In this document: positions 57,035-64,000 of the stretch, piece by piece
Layout of the letters: every line of letters begins with the position of its first letter
Position numbering within the stretch: the first letter of the stretch is position 1
From: an uncultured Thermoguttaceae bacterium
Lineage (GTDB): Bacteria; Planctomycetota; Planctomycetia; Pirellulales; Thermoguttaceae
Reading direction: 5' to 3'
NCBI GenBank assembly: GCA_937951625.1
Contig: CALFBP010000010.1
Coordinates: 1-64,000 of the forward strand
Length of the DNA stretch: 64,000 nt
Notes under the pieces: generated by a model
Database searches by the model: none
Seen by the model: the letters and a program-made list of their open reading frames with translations, nothing else
What the model was told of the DNA's origin: nothing
Program-made: the position numbers and the translations under genes

Positions 57035-58738
57035 TCAATCCGCCTTGGTGACGCGGAGGACTTCCTCGACGGTCGTCAAGCCGCGGCGGACCTTTCGCCA
57101 GCCATCCTCCCGAAGTGTCCTCATCCCTGCCCGGACTGCGGCCTCTTTCAGCACCTGGGTCGGGGCCTGTTCGGTGGCCAGGCGGCGAATCTCGTCGTTA
57201 GTTTCCAGTAGCTCGTAGATTCCCGTCCGCCCGATGTAGCCCGTCCCGCGACACTGGCGGCACCCGACGGCCTTGTAGAGCCACTCGCCGCGGCGGAGGC
57301 ATTCATCTACGGGGAAGTCGTCGGGCAGGTCGAGCTTGTGGGGGTGGCACGGTTCGCGGCATTCAGGGCAAAGCAAACGCACCAGGCGCTGGGCCATGAC
57401 GCCCTCCACGGTGCTGCTGACCAGAAAGGGCTCCACGCCCATGTCGCACAGCCGCATAAAGGCCCCGGCCGAATCGTTCGTGTGCAGCGTGCTGAACACC
57501 AGGTGGCCGGTCAGCGACGCCTGGACGGCGCTCTCGGCGGTTTCCAAGTCGCGAATCTCGCCCACCAAGACCACGTCGGGATCGTGCCGCAAGATGCTCC
57601 GCAGGCTCGCGGCGAACGTCAGCCCCACCTTCGGATGCACTTGGATCTGGTTGATGCCCTCCAAGTGATACTCGATCGGGTCCTCGGTCGTGATGATCTT
57701 GGTGGCCTCGTCTTTGATCTCGTTGAGGGCGCTGTAAAGCGTGGTGGTCTTGCCGGAGCCGGTGGGGCCAGTGACCAGGATGATCCCGTGGGGGAGCTTG
57801 ATCAATCGGCGGAACCGCTTATAGACGTCGTCGTCCATGCCGATGCCACGGAGGGAGAAGCTCATGCGGTCCTTGTCGAGCACCCGCATCACAACCCCCT
57901 CGCCGTGCAGCATGGGGATGATCGACACGCGGATGTCCACCTCGCGGCCCAGTACCCGCAGCTTGATCCGCCCGTCCTGCGGCACGCGCTTCTCCGCGAT
58001 GTTCAGCCGCGCCATGATCTTCAGGCGGCTGATGATCGCGGCTTGAAAGCGGTTGATTTCCGGCGGGGCGGGCTGAGTCTGAAGCACGCCGTCGATGCGG
58101 TAGCGGATCCGCATGCCATGTTCTTGCGCTTCCAAGTGGATATCGCTCGCGCGGCTTTCGATGGCCTCCTTGAGAATCTCATTGACGAGCTTCACCACCG
58201 AGGCCTGCTGCGCTGCCTCTGAATCCTCGGAGCTATCGTACTCCGGCTCGTCGAGCATCTCGACGCCGGCATGACGTTCCTCGTACTGCGCCACCAGGCC
58301 GTCGATCGTCTCCGAAGCCACGCCCAGGTGCGTTTTGATCAGTTTGGCCAGCTCGCCAGGAACAGCCAGAACGGGTGTGACGCTCATGTCCAAGGCGGCG
58401 CTGACGGCGTCCACGCCCTGAAGATCTAGCGGGTTGCTGATTGCCAATAATAGCGACCCCTGTTCGATCCGCAAAGGGAAGACCGTATAACGGTGGATCA
58501 GCTTGGTCGGAAAACTCTTCAACAGCGTTAGATCCACTTCGGTCGTCGTAAGGTCCGCCACCTCCATGCCCATGGCTTCGCCAAGGGCTTTCAAGGCATC
58601 CTCCTCGGTCGAGGCAGCGAACCCCAACTCAGCCGCAAGCTGGATGGGGTCAGAACTACCACCGCGAGTGGTAGGGATCGTTCCGGAAAATCGCCGGGCC
58701 ATTAAGCCCGAAATAGCCGTCGGTTGCACACTTGGCAT
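57035..58738 (-). CDS. gspE: Type II secretion ATPase GspE
   Basis: 567 residues. N-terminal GspE/MshEN domain (about 20-160), then the ATPase core with Walker A GPTGSGKTT, Asp box EDPIEYHLEGINQ, Walker B VGEIRD, His box LVFSTLHTND, and a tetracysteine zinc site (CPEC ... CRQC) near 460-510. It powers pseudopilus assembly. First gene of the operon; the ATG at 58738 has AGGTG eight bases upstream. The promoter and long leader described separately precede it. Confidence 0.95.
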   Translation of the reverse strand: MPSVQPTAISGLMARRFSGTIPTTRGGSSDPIQLAAELGFAASTEEDALKALGEAMGMEVADLTTTEVDLTLLKSFPTKLIHRYTVFPLRIEQGSLLLAISNPLDLQGVDAVSAALDMSVTPVLAVPGELAKLIKTHLGVASETIDGLVAQYEERHAGVEMLDEPEYDSSEDSEAAQQASVVKLVNEILKEAIESRASDIHLEAQEHGMRIRYRIDGVLQTQPAPPEINRFQAAIISRLKIMARLNIAEKRVPQDGRIKLRVLGREVDIRVSIIPMLHGEGVVMRVLDKDRMSFSLRGIGMDDDVYKRFRRLIKLPHGIILVTGPTGSGKTTTLYSALNEIKDEATKIITTEDPIEYHLEGINQIQVHPKVGLTFAASLRSILRHDPDVVLVGEIRDLETAESAVQASLTGHLVFSTLHTNDSAGAFMRLCDMGVEPFLVSSTVEGVMAQRLVRLLCPECREPCHPHKLDLPDDFPVDECLRRGEWLYKAVGCRQCRGTGYIGRTGIYELLETNDEIRRLATEQAPTQVLKEAAVRAGMRTLREDGWRKVRRGLTTVEEVLRVTKAD

Positions 58739-59043
58739 GATGCATTCACCTGCGTCAAACGAGTCATGTCGCCAACTAGGACCCGCCTAGCCCTAACGCA
58801 CTAGAGCGAGTCATCCTCCGTGATCTCTCAGGTGTCTCGCGCAAGGTTGCCTCAGGTGTCCAGACATCGGCCTCATCGCCGATCCAAACGTCGTCTGGAC
58901 GTTTACGCTCTATGGTGATGGGTCTTCCTGACCCAAAGCATCGTTTATAGGTAGGTTGTCAATACGGCGGGGTGGCCGGAATCGAGGTAGGACTTTTTCC
59001 CGGCCGTGGACGCAGGCTATCCGATGCGTCCAACGTTTCTTTC
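58739..59043 (-). other. Long 5' leader of the gsp operon with multiple inverted repeats
   Basis: From the predicted start site to gspE is about 300 nt. It holds stems at 59008-59014/59025-59031 (7 bp), 58974-58979/59000-59005 (6 bp), 58920-58924/58930-58934 (5 bp), and a nested pair 58858-58865/58893-58900 (8 bp) enclosing 58866-58871/58878-58883 (6 bp). A 10-base direct repeat (GACACCTGAG, minus strand) occurs at 58860-58851 and 58836-58827. No known riboswitch consensus was matched. Confidence 0.5.
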
Positions 59044-59049
59044 ACCCGA

Positions 59050-59077
59050 ATTATATCGACGAACCAACGCCCGTCAA
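59050..59077 (-). promoter_or_regulatory. Sigma70-like promoter of the gsp operon
   Basis: TTGACG (59077-59072), a 16-base spacer and TATAAT (59055-59050) on the minus strand. This is the best promoter match seen in the window. It predicts transcription from near 59043 through the leader into gspE. Confidence 0.6.
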
Positions 59078-59295
59078 GACGCGCCAACGAGTCTCTAGTA
59101 CTTATTGGTGGGGATAGTTAACCTAGTATGGCTGCTTTGGCAATGTTGTTTCGTCGCTTTTGAATTTTTTCTTGTCCTGGTTTTCAATAAAGATGCCCCC
59201 CTAAAATATGGAACATAACACCTTAATAATGGGATTGTTTATTCAAAGCTCAACAAGCGGTTCCGATGTCGATGGGGGCGTGTTATGCTGAGGGC
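59078..59295. other. AT-rich divergent spacer
   Basis: The part of the gap upstream of both the gsp promoter and the EF-hand gene; notably AT-rich around 59140-59240. It should hold the EF-hand gene's promoter; several TAATAA/TAAAAT-like hexamers occur, none with a convincing -35. Confidence 0.35.
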
Positions 59296-60018
59296 ATGAG
59301 ACTCTGGCGGTGGATTTGCTGGGCGGCGGCTTTATTGCCCTGGGGCTGTGGAGCGGTGTTTTTGCCTTGGGCCGCGCAGGCCGCCTCGGCCGCGGACGGA
59401 TTTTCGTATGACGTTGGGAATCGTGGTGCGGAGGTCCCCTTGAAGGTCCGCCGCTACGCCGAACGCTTGCTCCAACGCTACGACACGAATCACGACGGCC
59501 TGTTGGAGCCGAACGAGTGGTCCAAGATGCAGGGGCAACCCGAGGCGGCCGACGCCGATCGCAATGGAAAGATCACTTTGGAAGAATGGACGAACCATAT
59601 CGTGGGCTTCGGCCGAGGGCGGAGGATGAGCCAGGCCGCCACGGATGTGAACGCGGAATCGGCCGCGCCGCCTGTTCCCCCGGCGAAGCAAGGCGAGACG
59701 GGCTCAGCAGCCGCCAGCGTGTTCGTGCAACCTCCACGGGGCTCGCCCTCGCCCGCGACGTTCCATATCCCCAAGTCGCGTCTGCCTGCCGGACTACCCG
59801 ACTGGTTCCTCCAACGCGACCGGAATGGCGACGGTCAGGTATCGTTGGCGGAATACGCACCCAGCGCCACCCCGACCGAGGTCGAGCAGTTCAAACGCTA
59901 CGACCGCAATGGTGACGGGTTGATCACGGTCCAAGAGGCCCTGGGCGATCGTGACCCGTCGAGACGCAGAGGTAGCGGTTCGGGCCAGAAGGGCGAAAAA
60001 AGAAGCGACGGCAAGTGA
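59296..60018 (+). CDS. Exported EF-hand protein
   Basis: A 240-residue protein with a signal peptide (RLWRWICWAAALLPWGCGAV then AQAASA) and four EF-hand-like loops in two pairs: YDTNHDGLLEPNEW, ADRNGKITLEEW, RDRNGDGQVSLAEY and YDRNGDGLITVQEA. These would bind calcium outside the cytoplasm. A Pro/Ser-rich linker separates the pairs and the tail is basic. An earlier in-frame ATG exists at 59266, but 59296 places the signal peptide correctly. Its stop overlaps the GTG start of the ABC gene by four bases, so the two are coupled. Confidence 0.83.
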   Translation: MRLWRWICWAAALLPWGCGAVFLPWAAQAASAADGFSYDVGNRGAEVPLKVRRYAERLLQRYDTNHDGLLEPNEWSKMQGQPEAADADRNGKITLEEWTNHIVGFGRGRRMSQAATDVNAESAAPPVPPAKQGETGSAAASVFVQPPRGSPSPATFHIPKSRLPAGLPDWFLQRDRNGDGQVSLAEYAPSATPTEVEQFKRYDRNGDGLITVQEALGDRDPSRRRGSGSGQKGEKRSDGK

Positions 60019-60941
60019 TCGAGATTCGGGAATTCACAAAACGCTACGGCGAGGTGACGGCGGTCGACGGACTCGATCTGGTAATCGGCGAGGGAGAGAC
60101 GTTCGGGTTCATCGGCCCGAACGGAGCCGGTAAGAGTACCACGATCCGCTTTCTCGCCACGCTGCTCCGCCCCACGCACGGCGACGCCACGGTCAACGGC
60201 TACAGCGTGCGACGCTCGCCTCTGGAGGTCCGCCGCTCGATCGGCTACATGCCCGACACGTTCGGCGTCTACGATCGAATGAACGTCCTCCAGTTCCTCG
60301 AGTTCTTCGCCGCAGGATATGGAATTCCCCGGGCCAAGAGACGGCAGGCCGTCGACGCGGTGTTGGAGCGACTGGGATTGGCCGCCAAGCGCAAGGCAGC
60401 GCTCCGCGGTTTGTCGCGTGGCATGAAGCAACGCTTGTGCCTGGCCAAGGTCTTGCTCCACGATCCGCCGGTATTGATCCTGGATGAACCGGCCAATGCC
60501 TTGGACCCGCGCGCCCGCGCCGAACTCAAGTCCCTGCTAGCCGAATTGCGTCAGGCGGGGAAGACGGTGCTCGTCTCCAGCCACGTCTTAAGTGAGCTGG
60601 CCGATTGCTGCACCACGGTGGGAATCATCGAGCACGGCAAACTGGTGCTCCACGGCCCGATCGACGAGGTCTACCGCCGTATGGGGCCCAAACGTACTTT
60701 GGAAATTCGCTTCCTCAGCGAAAAGGACGTTGGTCTGGAGATGCTCGCCCGCGAACCTGGCGTGACTTCGGTCCGCGTCGAGGGCCGTACGGCGACTATC
60801 GAATGGGAGGCCGACGATCGCCAACAGGCCGAACTCCTGACGCGATTGGTAGCTCGCGGCGCCCGCGTTTTGTCGTTCCACGAGAGAGAACTGGATTTGG
60901 AAGACGTGTTCCTTCGCGTCACCAAAGGCGTGGTCGGATGA
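60015..60941 (+). CDS. ABC transporter ATP-binding protein (ABC-2 type)
   Basis: 308 residues: Walker A GPNGAGKST, signature LSRGMKQRL, Walker B LILDEPANALDP and H-loop VSSHVLSEL, plus a C-terminal domain (about 215-308) as in drug/antibiotic and Nod-type exporters. The partner membrane protein is absent: the next frame begins with an overlapping ATGA but stops after 16 codons, and a convergent gene follows. Starts at GTG, coupled to the EF-hand gene. Substrate unknown. Confidence 0.9.
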   Translation: MIEIREFTKRYGEVTAVDGLDLVIGEGETFGFIGPNGAGKSTTIRFLATLLRPTHGDATVNGYSVRRSPLEVRRSIGYMPDTFGVYDRMNVLQFLEFFAAGYGIPRAKRRQAVDAVLERLGLAAKRKAALRGLSRGMKQRLCLAKVLLHDPPVLILDEPANALDPRARAELKSLLAELRQAGKTVLVSSHVLSELADCCTTVGIIEHGKLVLHGPIDEVYRRMGPKRTLEIRFLSEKDVGLEMLAREPGVTSVRVEGRTATIEWEADDRQQAELLTRLVARGARVLSFHERELDLEDVFLRVTKGVVG

Positions 60942-60988
60942 GCGATCCTCGCGGTTCCGTGCGGGGGGATAATGCAGTAGCGGGATGA
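60938..60988 (+). other. 16-codon frame overlapping the ABC stop
   Basis: Begins with the ATGA overlap usual for coupled permease genes, but ends after MSDPRGSVRGDNAVAG. It may be the residue of a lost permease start or pure chance. Confidence 0.2.
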
Positions 60989-61062
60989 GTGCGGCTGAAA
61001 GTGGCAGGGCCTGAACAAGCGGGTTCCCAGCTCACTGGCCACGTCCCCGAATGCCAGCCACA

Positions 61063-62463
61063 TTACATATTCGTGGCGTCGTCGGCGCGGCTGGCCCCGA
61101 GCAACTCATCCATGGCCCGCGCCAATTCGCGGTTGTAGCGATGGTCGAGGGCGTAGATGCGGCAGATTCGGGAACTGACGGGAATTTGCCGGAACAACTC
61201 GTGGTCCTCGAGGCTGCGGATTTGTTCCGTGGCGGGATCGTAGAGGAAGTTTTGGCCCGAGGCGGGGGCCAACGTGCCGGGGCGGTGAACGTGGCGCGGC
61301 GGGTCGAACCGCAGCGGCAGGTCTTTCAACTCCCGCGGCAAACGCGCCCGGATCGCCGCCTCGAACAGCCGCTCGTCGCTGAACACGCTGGTAGGTTCCG
61401 GGTCGTCGGGATCGAAGAACACTACCCGCTCGCAAGCCATTTTCCAGCGGATCTTGCGGTTCAGTATATCGCGCCAGCGGAGGCCGAGATCGCGGAGGGC
61501 GGGATTGCTCGACCTGGCCCATTCCGCCACGCGCACGAGCAGCGACCATTCGGTGAATTCCAGGTAGTCGTCCAGCCGCTCTAACGGATTGCCGGGAAAG
61601 AGGTGCTCCTTACTGGCTGCGAACACTTCGGCCAAGGAAAGATCGATCGATCGCACGGTGCGATGGAAGTAAACCGTTCGGAACAAGTCGGCCCGAACGC
61701 TGATGAATCGCACCAGGGTCGAGAGGCCGCGTTCGTGGACGGTCAGTCCCTTGGGCGAGAAAAAACTGTAGTGCAATAGCCGCTCCAGGTCGAAAGCCCT
61801 CAGCGTGTAGCCCGACATATAGGCGTCGCGGAGGACGAAGTCCATGTTGTCCACCGTGTACAAGCCGCTGAACAGACTTCGCAACAACTGGAGCCAGCGA
61901 GGAATGGCCTCGGTATTGGATGCCGTGGGACGCTGGATGAGCAACGCGACTTGGCCGGGATCGAGCGTTTCGTGGGCTTCAAGCTGACCGTTGGGATTGC
62001 GTCGCACGCGGCGGAGCAAGTCGCCCAGCTCATGCAAGATGATATGGCAGCCCAGGGTCTCATGTGTCAGTCCGTAGTCGGCCAAGAAGTGCTGATCAAA
62101 AAAGTGGCCGAACGGTCCGTGACCCACATCGTGCAAAAGTGCCGCCATTCGGGTCAGGGTTTCGACATAGCCGGGGCTGGGCACGTCGGGACACACTTCC
62201 CGTAAACTCGGGTAAAGGCGCGAGACGGCCATCGACGCCAGATGCATCGCCCCCAGCACGTGTTGAAACCGGGTGTGCTCGGCCGTGGGATAGACCCACC
62301 AAGCCGTCTGCAACTGATGAATCTGCCTGAGGCGTTGGACCCAGGGGTGATCGATAATCTGCTGTTCGGCCACTTCCCCCTCCGGAATCCCCACGGAAGA
62401 GGTAAATCGGATATAACCGTGGATGGGGTCGTGGCTGAGGTTCTCGTGGCGGAAGTGTTGCAT
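61063..62463 (-). CDS. HD-domain phosphohydrolase (dNTPase/SAMHD1-like)
   Basis: 466 residues of the HD superfamily. It starts DPIHGYIRF, like many dGTPase-related proteins, and has the metal set as HTRFQHVLGAM, ALLHDVGHGPFGH and, further on, YTVDNMDFVLRDAYMSG. Relatives hydrolyse dNTPs or other nucleotides; activity of this subgroup is not established. The ATG at 62463 (MQHFRHENLSHDP) fits the family start. It is convergent with the ABC gene and divergent from the gene at 62752. Confidence 0.85.
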   Translation of the reverse strand: MQHFRHENLSHDPIHGYIRFTSSVGIPEGEVAEQQIIDHPWVQRLRQIHQLQTAWWVYPTAEHTRFQHVLGAMHLASMAVSRLYPSLREVCPDVPSPGYVETLTRMAALLHDVGHGPFGHFFDQHFLADYGLTHETLGCHIILHELGDLLRRVRRNPNGQLEAHETLDPGQVALLIQRPTASNTEAIPRWLQLLRSLFSGLYTVDNMDFVLRDAYMSGYTLRAFDLERLLHYSFFSPKGLTVHERGLSTLVRFISVRADLFRTVYFHRTVRSIDLSLAEVFAASKEHLFPGNPLERLDDYLEFTEWSLLVRVAEWARSSNPALRDLGLRWRDILNRKIRWKMACERVVFFDPDDPEPTSVFSDERLFEAAIRARLPRELKDLPLRFDPPRHVHRPGTLAPASGQNFLYDPATEQIRSLEDHELFRQIPVSSRICRIYALDHRYNRELARAMDELLGASRADDATNM

Positions 62464-62751
62464 ACCAGGGCATTATGCAAGCAGAATGGCGGAACGTCCA
62501 GAAAGGCTCAGGTCGGTCGCCCACGATTCCTCTGGCAAACCTCGCTTGCGGACCCTATCCGGTCTAGCGGGAATTGGTTTATCCGGATACACTCAGCGGC
62601 AACTTTGCAGAATGCGCAAGATGCTTCGTCTGGGGCGGACCGTCTTCGATGCGGCGGAAGTGGGGTTTGCTCTGAAAACGGTTTGGGACCAATGTGTCGC
62701 GCTTGATGGGGAGTGGAAGGTTTCGGAGTTCCACCATAAAGGAGGGATAGA

Positions 62752-64000
62752 GTGTCAGGGACGCGGACGACATTCGTTTGGCTGATCGGATTATTCACGG
62801 GGGTTCTTTTGGCAGGCACGGCGGTGGGGGTGCCACCCGCGGAGTATCTGTTTCCAGAGACGACCCGGGGGTTCCTCTCCGCGCCAAATGCCAAGAGACT
62901 CACCGAACAGTTCAATAAGACCCAACTGGGCAAGCTATTCAAAGATCCCGTGATGAAGCCTTTCACCGAGGATCTTCGGCGCCAATTCGACGAGCGGTGG
63001 TCGGACGTGCGCGAACGGCTGGGCATGTCGTTGGACGACTTGCGAGGCGTTCCGTCGGGCGAGATCGCCGTGGGCCTGATTCAGTTGGACAAGGATCAGA
63101 TCGCCCTGGCGTTCGTGTGCGATGTCGCCGGCCATAAGGAAAAGACGGAGGAGCTGCTGAAAAAGGTTTCCAAAAACTTGACGAAACAGGGCGCCAAGCG
63201 GCAGGAGAGACAAGTGGCCGGCGGACGGGGTATGGTGTTCGAGTTGCCTCCCCTGCCTGGCAAAGACGTGGACCGACCGCCTCCGTTCGCGCTCTGGGTT
63301 CAGCGGGACGACTTGTTGGTAGCGACCGACAACCTCGCGGTCGCCGAAGGGATTTTCGAGCGGGCCTCGGGAAAGAAGGGCAAGAGCTTGGCCGACGTCG
63401 CCAGTTTTCAGGCGGTGATGAAGCGTTGCCAGAAGGACGCGGGCCAGGCAGCGCCTCAGGCACGATGGTTCATCCAGCCGGTCGGCTATCTCGAAATCCT
63501 TCGCACCCTCCGCGGCGAGCGCGCGCAGCGGAAAGGCAAGTCGTGGGTCGATGTGTTCAAGAGCCAAGGCTTCACGGCAGTTCAGGGAATTGGTGGGTTT
63601 GTCGATTTCGGCGTGGAGAAAGTCGAATTGGTCCACCGCACGGCCATCTGGGCCCCGCCGCCGCGGCAGCTTTCCATGAAAATCTTTACGTTTCCCAATC
63701 AAGAAGACTTTACTCCGTTTCCGTGGATTCCCAGCAACGTGGCAAGCTACGCCTCGTTCTATATCGATGTGCTCAACGCCTTCGACAACATCGGCCCGTT
63801 GTTCGACGACTTGGTGGGGCAGGGCGATACGGGTGTATGGCAGGAAGTGCTCGATGGTTTGAAAAAAGACCCCAACGGACCGCAGATCGATCTTCGCAAC
63901 GAGTTGGTGGTCCACCTTGGCAACCGCATCAGCATGGTAGCCGAGTACCAGGTTCCCATCACCACGACCAGCGAGCGCTTGTTGTTCGCTATCGAGACCA
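62752..64000 (+). CDS. Secreted protein of unknown function (partial, runs off the window)
   Basis: Open from GTG 62752, preceded at six bases by a perfect AAAGGAGG, to the window end (416 codons, no stop). The N-terminus is a signal peptide (FVWLIGLFTGVLLAGTAVG). The rest is soluble and has repeated-looking strands and helices (LFKDPVMKPFTEDLRRQFDE; VAEGIFERASGKKGKSLADV; FTPFPWIPSNVASYASFYID). It resembles large exported planctomycete proteins without assigned function. I do not recognise a catalytic motif. Confidence 0.8.
   Translation, partial: MSGTRTTFVWLIGLFTGVLLAGTAVGVPPAEYLFPETTRGFLSAPNAKRLTEQFNKTQLGKLFKDPVMKPFTEDLRRQFDERWSDVRERLGMSLDDLRGVPSGEIAVGLIQLDKDQIALAFVCDVAGHKEKTEELLKKVSKNLTKQGAKRQERQVAGGRGMVFELPPLPGKDVDRPPPFALWVQRDDLLVATDNLAVAEGIFERASGKKGKSLADVASFQAVMKRCQKDAGQAAPQARWFIQPVGYLEILRTLRGERAQRKGKSWVDVFKSQGFTAVQGIGGFVDFGVEKVELVHRTAIWAPPPRQLSMKIFTFPNQEDFTPFPWIPSNVASYASFYIDVLNAFDNIGPLFDDLVGQGDTGVWQEVLDGLKKDPNGPQIDLRNELVVHLGNRISMVAEYQVPITTTSERLLFAIET

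Overview
The window looks like chromosomal DNA of a Planctomycetota bacterium, probably Pirellulales or a relative; the exact genus cannot be read from the sequence. The signs are a planctomycete-type DUF1559 pseudopilin (26493-27518), a DUF1080 secreted protein, a HEAT-repeat sodium/solute symporter, an NtrC-like regulator with FHA and GAF domains, Tat-exported oxidoreductases, frequent GTG/TTG starts, high GC and many gaps of 300-600 bp. Housekeeping genes dominate. No insertion sequence, prophage or CRISPR array was seen.

Layout. 1-13 kb: proB; a HEAT-symporter fusion; a Rieske protein; a metallo-beta-lactamase-fold hydrolase; a transglutaminase-like lipoprotein; a conserved unknown; a split glutamine-dependent NAD synthetase (separate amidase and synthetase genes); a cysteine-less thioredoxin-fold lipoprotein; aspS. 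13-28 kb: a metallophosphoesterase; yidC with an inserted PDZ domain; a ROK kinase; an MFS transporter with a DUF1080 protein behind a good sigma70-like promoter; smc; a FlgI-like lipoprotein with HEAT-like repeats; a DUF1559 pseudopilin closely spaced after ftsY. 28-34 kb: glnS, gltX and a phytoene-desaturase-family oxidoreductase.

34-46 kb is a regulatory block: a TPR protein carrying two RNA-polymerase alpha-CTD domains, tRNA-Thr(CGT), a Cache/HAMP histidine kinase, an FHA-GAF-sigma54 activator, a STAS protein, a CsrA domain fused to a response-regulator receiver domain, an NtrC-type regulator and a PhoU-like protein. A rubrerythrin remnant sits between the STAS and CsrA genes. The TPR-alphaCTD and CsrA-receiver proteins are the most unusual genes in the window.

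46-59 kb: a Tat-exported aldo/keto reductase-like protein, a Tat-exported iron-type superoxide dismutase, and a nine-gene type II secretion operon (gspE-F-G-H-I-J-K-L-M/C-like) transcribed leftwards from a strong-looking promoter at about 59.05 kb through a 300-nt leader rich in inverted repeats. No secretin or prepilin peptidase gene is present. 59-64 kb: an EF-hand protein overlapping an ABC ATPase gene, an HD-domain phosphohydrolase, and the start of a secreted unknown protein that runs off the window.
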